A stretch of 8,992 nucleotides of DNA from Campylobacterales bacterium (GTDB taxonomy: Bacteria > Campylobacterota > Campylobacteria > Campylobacterales > QNZT01): contig JALWRO010000030.1 of NCBI GenBank assembly GCA_027080605.1, positions 1 to 8,992 of the forward strand, in the 5' to 3' direction. Every line of letters starts with the position of its first letter. Within the stretch, counting starts at the first letter, position 1. Both the position numbers and the translations under genes were made by a program. This document shows, one piece after another, positions 5,472-8,992 of the stretch. Below the pieces are notes generated by a model. That model did no database searches, was not told the DNA's origin, and was given only the letters and a program-made list of their open reading frames with translations.

Positions 5472-6465
5472 CACTTTTTTGTTACCTCCCCGAATTTTCA
5501 ATGCAAAAAAAGAGGAGCGCAAAGTCGGTTTTGAAATAGAGTTCAGCGGTTTGAAAATCGGACAGATATGCGGCATTATAGTGGATATTTTCGGTGGGGA
5601 AATTCGTGAAGTGACACCGTTTAAATATAAAGTAACCAATACAGAGTACGGTACATTTAACGTTGAACTCGATTTTCGTTTTCTTAAAGAGGAGCTTTTG
5701 AAAGAGGAGCTCGAAAAGCTTGGCGTGGTCAAAGAGGATGAGCTGAAATTTATTCGCCATATCGAGTCGCTGATCGGGACGGTTTCGGAAACGGTGGTAC
5801 CTTACGAGATTGCTACGCCACCTCTGCCGGTGCATGCACTGGCAGTGCTGGACGGACTTGAAGAGAAGTTGCGTCAAAACGGTGCGTTGGGCACGAGAGC
5901 CTCTTTGCTGTATGCCTTTGGATTGCACATCAATCCGGAGGTTCCTTCGTTTGAGGTGGGTGTATTGTTACGTTATTTTCGGGCTTTTCTGGTATTGTAT
6001 GAGTGGCTGTTGCATACTGGCAGAACCGATATCCTCAGACGTCTTACTCCGTATATCAGCCCCTTTGAGGATGTTTATGTTGTCATGGTTCTTGATCCTT
6101 CCTATACTCCGGATCTCGATACTTTTATCGATGATTATCTTTACTATAATCCTACGCGAAACAGACCGCTGGATCTTTTGCCACTGTTTAAATACATGAA
6201 CGAAAAGAAAGTAGCATCGGTAGTCAACGATCCGCGTGTCAACGCACGTCCGACGTTTCACTACCGGTTGCCGGACTGCCGGATCGATACGGAAATACAC
6301 AATCTCGCACATGCATGGAACCGATGGGTTGAGGTGGAGCGGCTGGCGGAAGACGAGATACGTCTGGCACAGATGAGTGAGGCGTATCTGAATTATCTGG
6401 AAGATCCCTTTTCTGTTTTCGAGGAGAGCTGGGCAGAGAAGACAGCGCGGTGGCTCGCTTCATGA
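5461..6465 (+). CDS. Putative amidoligase (glutamine-synthetase-fold, PF12224-like)
   Basis: Proteins of this family are predicted ATP-dependent COOH-NH2 ligases with a glutamine synthetase/gamma-glutamylcysteine synthetase-type fold, forming amide or peptide bonds on unknown small molecules or proteins. The 334-residue sequence shows the metal-binding strand GFEIEF (23-28, E25 and E27), an acidic pair in NVELD (67-71), YEIATPPLP (115-123), FGLHINPE (153-160) with the conserved His, and an arginine-bearing segment RPTFHYRLPD (263-272). The C-terminal third is helical and charged. There is no signal peptide, so it is cytoplasmic. The start is taken as TTG at 5461: GGGAG (5449-5453) lies 7 nt upstream, and no in-frame ATG occurs before the conserved GFEIEF strand. 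It overlaps the upstream gene by 11 nt, and its TGA overlaps the ATG of the next gene (ATGA). The pairing with a gamma-glutamyl hydrolase supports the assignment; the substrate is unknown. Confidence 0.85.
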   Translation: MTVDTFLLPPRIFNAKKEERKVGFEIEFSGLKIGQICGIIVDIFGGEIREVTPFKYKVTNTEYGTFNVELDFRFLKEELLKEELEKLGVVKEDELKFIRHIESLIGTVSETVVPYEIATPPLPVHALAVLDGLEEKLRQNGALGTRASLLYAFGLHINPEVPSFEVGVLLRYFRAFLVLYEWLLHTGRTDILRRLTPYISPFEDVYVVMVLDPSYTPDLDTFIDDYLYYNPTRNRPLDLLPLFKYMNEKKVASVVNDPRVNARPTFHYRLPDCRIDTEIHNLAHAWNRWVEVERLAEDEIRLAQMSEAYLNYLEDPFSVFEESWAEKTARWLAS

Positions 6466-7145
6466 AACGACCGTTGATCGGTGTTACCGGACCGGATCAC
6501 GGCGGATTTATGGCATGGAATTTTACCCGTTTTATGCTATTTATCTCCGAAGCCAATGCTATACGTATTACACCTTCCCATCCTGTTTCGGCAGAGCGTC
6601 TGGATGGTTTGATTATCGGAGGAGGATCTGATATTGACCCGAGACTATACGGGCAGAAACGTCATCCTAAAACTGTGCATATCGATCACCGTCGGGATAC
6701 AATGGAGTGGAAGTTGATCGATGCAATGTTTCATAAAAAGCGGGTGGTGCTGGGGATTTGCCGTGGTATGCAGATGCTCAATGTCTATTTCGGTGGGACG
6801 TTGAACCAGAATATTCTCGATCAGGATCTGGCATTTGAACATATCAAATCACCGCTGCCGCATAAGATTGTTTTTATCGAACCCCATACGCTGCTTTACG
6901 CTATTTTGAAAGTGAGAAAATGTGAAGTGAACAGCATTCACCATCAGGCAGTGGAGAAGACGGGGAGGGGACTTCGGGTGTCTGCCAGAGATAAAAACGG
7001 TATTGTCCAGGCGATCGAGCATACTTCGTATCCCTTTTTGCTGGGAGTGCAGTGGCATCCGGAATATATGCCCCAAAGTGCGCTGCAACGCCGTCTTTTC
7101 AAAGCTTTTGTTGATAAAGTCAAAGCGCTGAGGAAGGAGTATTGA
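6462..7145 (+). CDS. Class I glutamine amidotransferase-like gamma-glutamyl hydrolase (peptidase C26, PuuD-like)
   Basis: This family hydrolyses gamma-glutamyl amide bonds; PuuD, for example, cleaves gamma-glutamyl-GABA. The 227-residue protein shows the opening strand RPLIGVTGP (3-11), GGGSDIDPRLYG (53-64), the nucleophile elbow GICRGMQ with Cys100, SIHHQAV (158-164) and WHPEY with His199 and Glu201, completing the Cys-His-Glu triad. All catalytic residues are present, so it should be active, and it has no synthetase domain fused to it. I chose the ATG at 6462 because it forms a 4-nt ATGA overlap with the amidoligase stop and gives the family-typical short N-terminus. An in-frame GTG at 6450 would add MARF. 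The role could be ammonia supply to the amidoligase, trimming of its product, or removal of a gamma-glutamyl intermediate; sequence alone does not say which. It ends 5 nt before the convergent gene's stop. Confidence 0.92.
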   Translation: MKRPLIGVTGPDHGGFMAWNFTRFMLFISEANAIRITPSHPVSAERLDGLIIGGGSDIDPRLYGQKRHPKTVHIDHRRDTMEWKLIDAMFHKKRVVLGICRGMQMLNVYFGGTLNQNILDQDLAFEHIKSPLPHKIVFIEPHTLLYAILKVRKCEVNSIHHQAVEKTGRGLRVSARDKNGIVQAIEHTSYPFLLGVQWHPEYMPQSALQRRLFKAFVDKVKALRKEY

Positions 7146-7150
7146 AACAA

Positions 7151-7786
7151 CTACCGCTGTGCTTTCATCTCTTCGAGTATCTTTCGAACCCGCTCTTCGG
7201 CGCTTTCAAAATTTTTTGGATAGGCGGAGGCTTTATGTGACTCTCTCTTTTGTACAATTGGCTCCGGTATGGTCGGTACTGTTTCGGGTTTGTAGGTTTG
7301 TTGCGACGTTTTATGCTCTTGTTTTTCTGGAATAGGTGTCTGTTCCTCTGATGTTGTGTCATGAAGTGTGGTAGTGGACGATTGTGTACTGTTGTGCTCA
7401 GTTTTGGTTTTAGCGATTTCAGGCGTATAGAGTGTGGGGTGCGTTTCCCCTGCTTCTTTTGTGGAAAGATTTGTCTCTTTCGGTGTCGGTGATGTCACGT
7501 TTGTTTCAGTTAATCCATACGTTGCTGGTGTTTGCTCAGTTTGCGCTACTGTCTGTTCTGTGGCTGCTTTGACAGAAGTTTTGTTGGTCTCCTGTATGGT
7601 TTCCGGTTCTTTGATCAGAAATTCATTGTGTTTTATGTGGTTGATAAGCTTTTTTAGTTCTGTTGCAGTGGTTCTGTCTTCAGCCACGATCTTATTATCT
7701 GGTGCGATATAGAGGCTTTGGTTCATGAGGTTTATTTCGCGGATTGCCAACAGTACAAAAAGGGCAATCAAAATATATTTCCACAT
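7151..7786 (-). CDS. Single-pass membrane protein with Thr/Glu/Pro-rich tail, unknown function
   Basis: I do not recognise this 211-residue protein. Residues 3-15 form a short hydrophobic segment (YILIALFVLLAI) after a minimal MWK, consistent with a membrane anchor; the orientation is not clear. Residues about 35-60 may be a short helical domain. Residues 60-188 are low-complexity, rich in Thr, Glu, Pro, Gln and Ser, without a regular repeat unit, and probably disordered. The last 20 residues (about 192-211, ESAEERVRKILEEMKAQR) form a charged amphipathic helix that could be a docking motif. The overall plan (anchor, long linker, terminal helix) suggests a tether or spacer, but no TonB or other named domain is visible. 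The ATG has AAGGA (7796-7792) at 5 nt. The absence of stop codons over the low-complexity stretch and the good ribosome-binding site support a real gene. Confidence 0.75.
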   Translation of the reverse strand: MWKYILIALFVLLAIREINLMNQSLYIAPDNKIVAEDRTTATELKKLINHIKHNEFLIKEPETIQETNKTSVKAATEQTVAQTEQTPATYGLTETNVTSPTPKETNLSTKEAGETHPTLYTPEIAKTKTEHNSTQSSTTTLHDTTSEEQTPIPEKQEHKTSQQTYKPETVPTIPEPIVQKRESHKASAYPKNFESAEERVRKILEEMKAQR

Positions 7787-7809
7787 TTATTTCCTTTTGG
7801 AGAATAAGC

Positions 7810-7824
7810 TATAATGCTATTATC
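7810..7824. promoter_or_regulatory. Overlapping divergent -10 boxes within a 5-3-5 palindrome
   Basis: TATAAT (7810-7815) on the plus strand fits a promoter for the CinA-like gene, with a leader of about 54 nt. GATAAT (7824-7819) on the minus strand fits one for the membrane protein, with a leader of about 25 nt. The two share the inverted repeat ATAAT-gct-ATTAT (7811-7823). No -35 boxes are convincing. The two polymerases could not bind at once, so the genes may be reciprocally expressed. Confidence 0.4.
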
Positions 7825-7875
7825 GGTTAAACGGGAAAAAGTTTTATGTACTTGTCATGAAAAGAGGGGGAGAAA

Positions 7876-8619
7876 ATGGTAAAAGAGCCGGTTTTTTACA
7901 GTGTTATCATAGGCACAGAGCTTTTAAACGGCAGAAGAGGTGACAGTCACTTCGCCTTTTTGAACAAAACACTGGTACGAAGAGGCTGGGAACACAAAGC
8001 GAATTTCGTCGTCAAAGATGATGTCACACTGCTGGAAAATCTCTATCAACTGATTCAGAAAGATCCCCGTGCGGTGATGTTCTCTTTCGGTGGTATTGGT
8101 TCGACACCCGATGATTTTACGAGAGAAGTTGCGGCGAAAGCGTTTACGGGAAAAAGTTTGGTGCGACATAAAGAGGCGGAGGAGATTATTTTACAGCGAC
8201 TGGGAGAGCGTGCATATCCGCATCCGATCAAGATGGCAGATTTACCGGAAGGCGCGAAGCTGATCGAAAATCCGGTTAATAAAATGCCTGGTTTTCAACT
8301 GGAAGATCGTTTCTTTTTCGTTCCCGGATTTCCACAGATGGCACATCCGATGATTGAGGAAGTACTGGATCGGATCTATCCGAAAAACAGGGAAAAATAT
8401 AGTTGCAATTTTGTTGTTGAGGGGAGTGAGGCGATGTTGATTGACATTATGGAGCGGTTGCCCGAAGATCTGGAACTCTCCTGTCTTCCGGCATTTGACG
8501 GAGAAAAAAGAACAGCCGAGATCTATCTTGCCGATATAGACCAGGCGAAACTGGAAAAATGGTGCACCTTTTTTAAGGAAGAGTTGCATAAAATATGCCT
8601 AAAATTTAAGGAGATATAA
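7876..8619 (+). CDS. Molybdopterin-binding-domain protein (CinA N-terminal/MoaB-type, COG1058-like)
   Basis: The 247-residue protein carries one MoCF-type domain, shared by MoaB/MogA and by the N-terminal half of CinA. Visible motifs: IIGTELLNGRRGDSHFAFLN (11-30), the nucleotide/cofactor-loop motif GGIGSTPDDFTRE (72-84, family GGlGPTxDDxT, with Ser for the usual Pro), and FVPGFPQMA (148-156). The C-terminal third (about 165-247) is not the CinA nicotinamide-nucleotide deamidase domain, so full CinA function is not expected. Proteins of this stand-alone type are often annotated as molybdopterin-binding; in CinA relatives the domain is linked to ADP-ribose pyrophosphatase activity. The start is firm: GAGGGGGAG (7864-7872) precedes the ATG. 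ppa begins on the next base after its stop, so they are co-transcribed. Adjacency to pyrophosphatase fits a nucleotide or pyrophosphate-linked role, as inference only. Confidence 0.85.
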   Translation: MVKEPVFYSVIIGTELLNGRRGDSHFAFLNKTLVRRGWEHKANFVVKDDVTLLENLYQLIQKDPRAVMFSFGGIGSTPDDFTREVAAKAFTGKSLVRHKEAEEIILQRLGERAYPHPIKMADLPEGAKLIENPVNKMPGFQLEDRFFFVPGFPQMAHPMIEEVLDRIYPKNREKYSCNFVVEGSEAMLIDIMERLPEDLELSCLPAFDGEKRTAEIYLADIDQAKLEKWCTFFKEELHKICLKFKEI

Positions 8620-8992
8620 ATGGATATCAGTAAAATCAAACCGGGAGCCAATCCCGATAAAGTCAATGCACTCATTGAAATTCCTTTTGGTTCAAATATT
8701 AAATATGAAGTGGATAAAGAGAGTGGTGCGGTCGTTGTCGACAGAATCCTCTATTCAGCGATGTACTATCCCGCAAACTACGGGTTTGTACCCAATACAC
8801 TGGCAGATGACGGTGATCCCGTCGATATTTTGGTGATCAATGAAAATGCATTTCAGGCGGGTTCTGTGATTGCGTGCAGACTGATCGGCGTGCTGATGAT
8901 GGAAGATGAAGCGGGAATGGATGAAAAACTGGTAGCGGTACCGGTAACGAAAATCGATCCGACATATGAGAAAGTGCAGAGTCTTGATGATC
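8620..8992 (+). CDS. ppa: Inorganic pyrophosphatase, family I (5' part; runs off right edge)
   Basis: It hydrolyses pyrophosphate to two phosphates in the cytoplasm, pulling biosynthetic reactions (including aminoacyl-tRNA formation) forward. The window holds the first 124 residues. Motifs match soluble family I enzymes: KYEVDKESG (28-36), VDRILY (40-45), PANYGFVP (51-58), the signature DGDPVDI (64-70) with the three metal-binding Asp 64, 66 and 69, and EDEAGMDEKLVAVP (95-108) with Asp96, Asp101 and Lys103. The start ATG follows the upstream TAA directly. AAGGAG (8608-8613), 6 nt upstream, lies inside the end of the preceding gene. The C-terminal part is outside the window; nothing seen suggests it is broken. 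Confidence 0.97.
   Translation, partial: MDISKIKPGANPDKVNALIEIPFGSNIKYEVDKESGAVVVDRILYSAMYYPANYGFVPNTLADDGDPVDILVINENAFQAGSVIACRLIGVLMMEDEAGMDEKLVAVPVTKIDPTYEKVQSLDD

Noticed and set aside
6450..6461. GTG start for the gamma-glutamyl hydrolase, 12 nt earlier
   Set aside because: Possible, but the ATG at 6462 forms the classic ATGA overlap and matches the usual N-terminus of the family.
7846..7860. Tiny upstream frame (ATG TAC TTG TCA TGA) in the leader of the CinA-like gene
   Set aside because: Four codons with no Shine-Dalgarno sequence; nothing supports translation or a regulatory role.

Overview
The window looks like chromosome of a Campylobacterota (epsilonproteobacterial) chemolithotroph of the Sulfurovum/Sulfurimonas type. 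The clues are protein-level resemblance (an AspRS beginning MRSHYCTE, a short-LID adenylate kinase), TATAAT-like -10 boxes without recognisable -35 boxes, and a core aspS-adk...ppa order that I recall as contiguous in Campylobacter jejuni. This placement is inference from motifs, not from a search.

Left part (1-885). The 5' end of a DEAD-box RNA helicase gene (rhlE-like) runs leftward out of the window. Its predicted mRNA would begin almost exactly at a perfect 32-nt palindrome. The 539-bp gap between rhlE and aspS contains no protein gene but is rich in structure. It holds that palindrome, a second inverted repeat with a 14-bp stem and two TTCATGAA copies, and a convincing unassigned structured RNA gene. 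The RNA gene (about 561-805) has a TATAAT box, a 5' stem-loop, a long imperfect hairpin and a Rho-independent terminator. Three CUCCU (anti-Shine-Dalgarno-like) motifs lie in its predicted unpaired segments.

Core genes (886-3253). aspS (probably non-discriminating AspRS) and adk form a tight operon, ended by a hairpin shared with the convergent glgP.

Inserted accessory block (3257-8619). First comes a GT35 alpha-glucan phosphorylase gene on the minus strand, whose protein has Thr where the family has the PLP-binding Lys. Diverging from it is a three-gene overlapping operon: a small helical protein, a glutamine-synthetase-fold amidoligase (PF12224-like), and a class I glutamine-amidotransferase-like gamma-glutamyl hydrolase (peptidase C26/PuuD-like). 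This is the most system-like element of the window: a candidate module that makes and trims an unknown gamma-glutamyl or other amide-linked compound. It faces a convergent gene for a single-pass membrane protein with a Thr/Glu/Pro-rich tail. Divergent from that gene is a CinA/MoaB-type molybdopterin-binding-domain protein.

Right end (8620-8992). ppa (family I inorganic pyrophosphatase) starts immediately after the stop codon of the molybdopterin-binding-domain gene and runs out of the window. No tRNA, rRNA, CRISPR or insertion sequence was seen.
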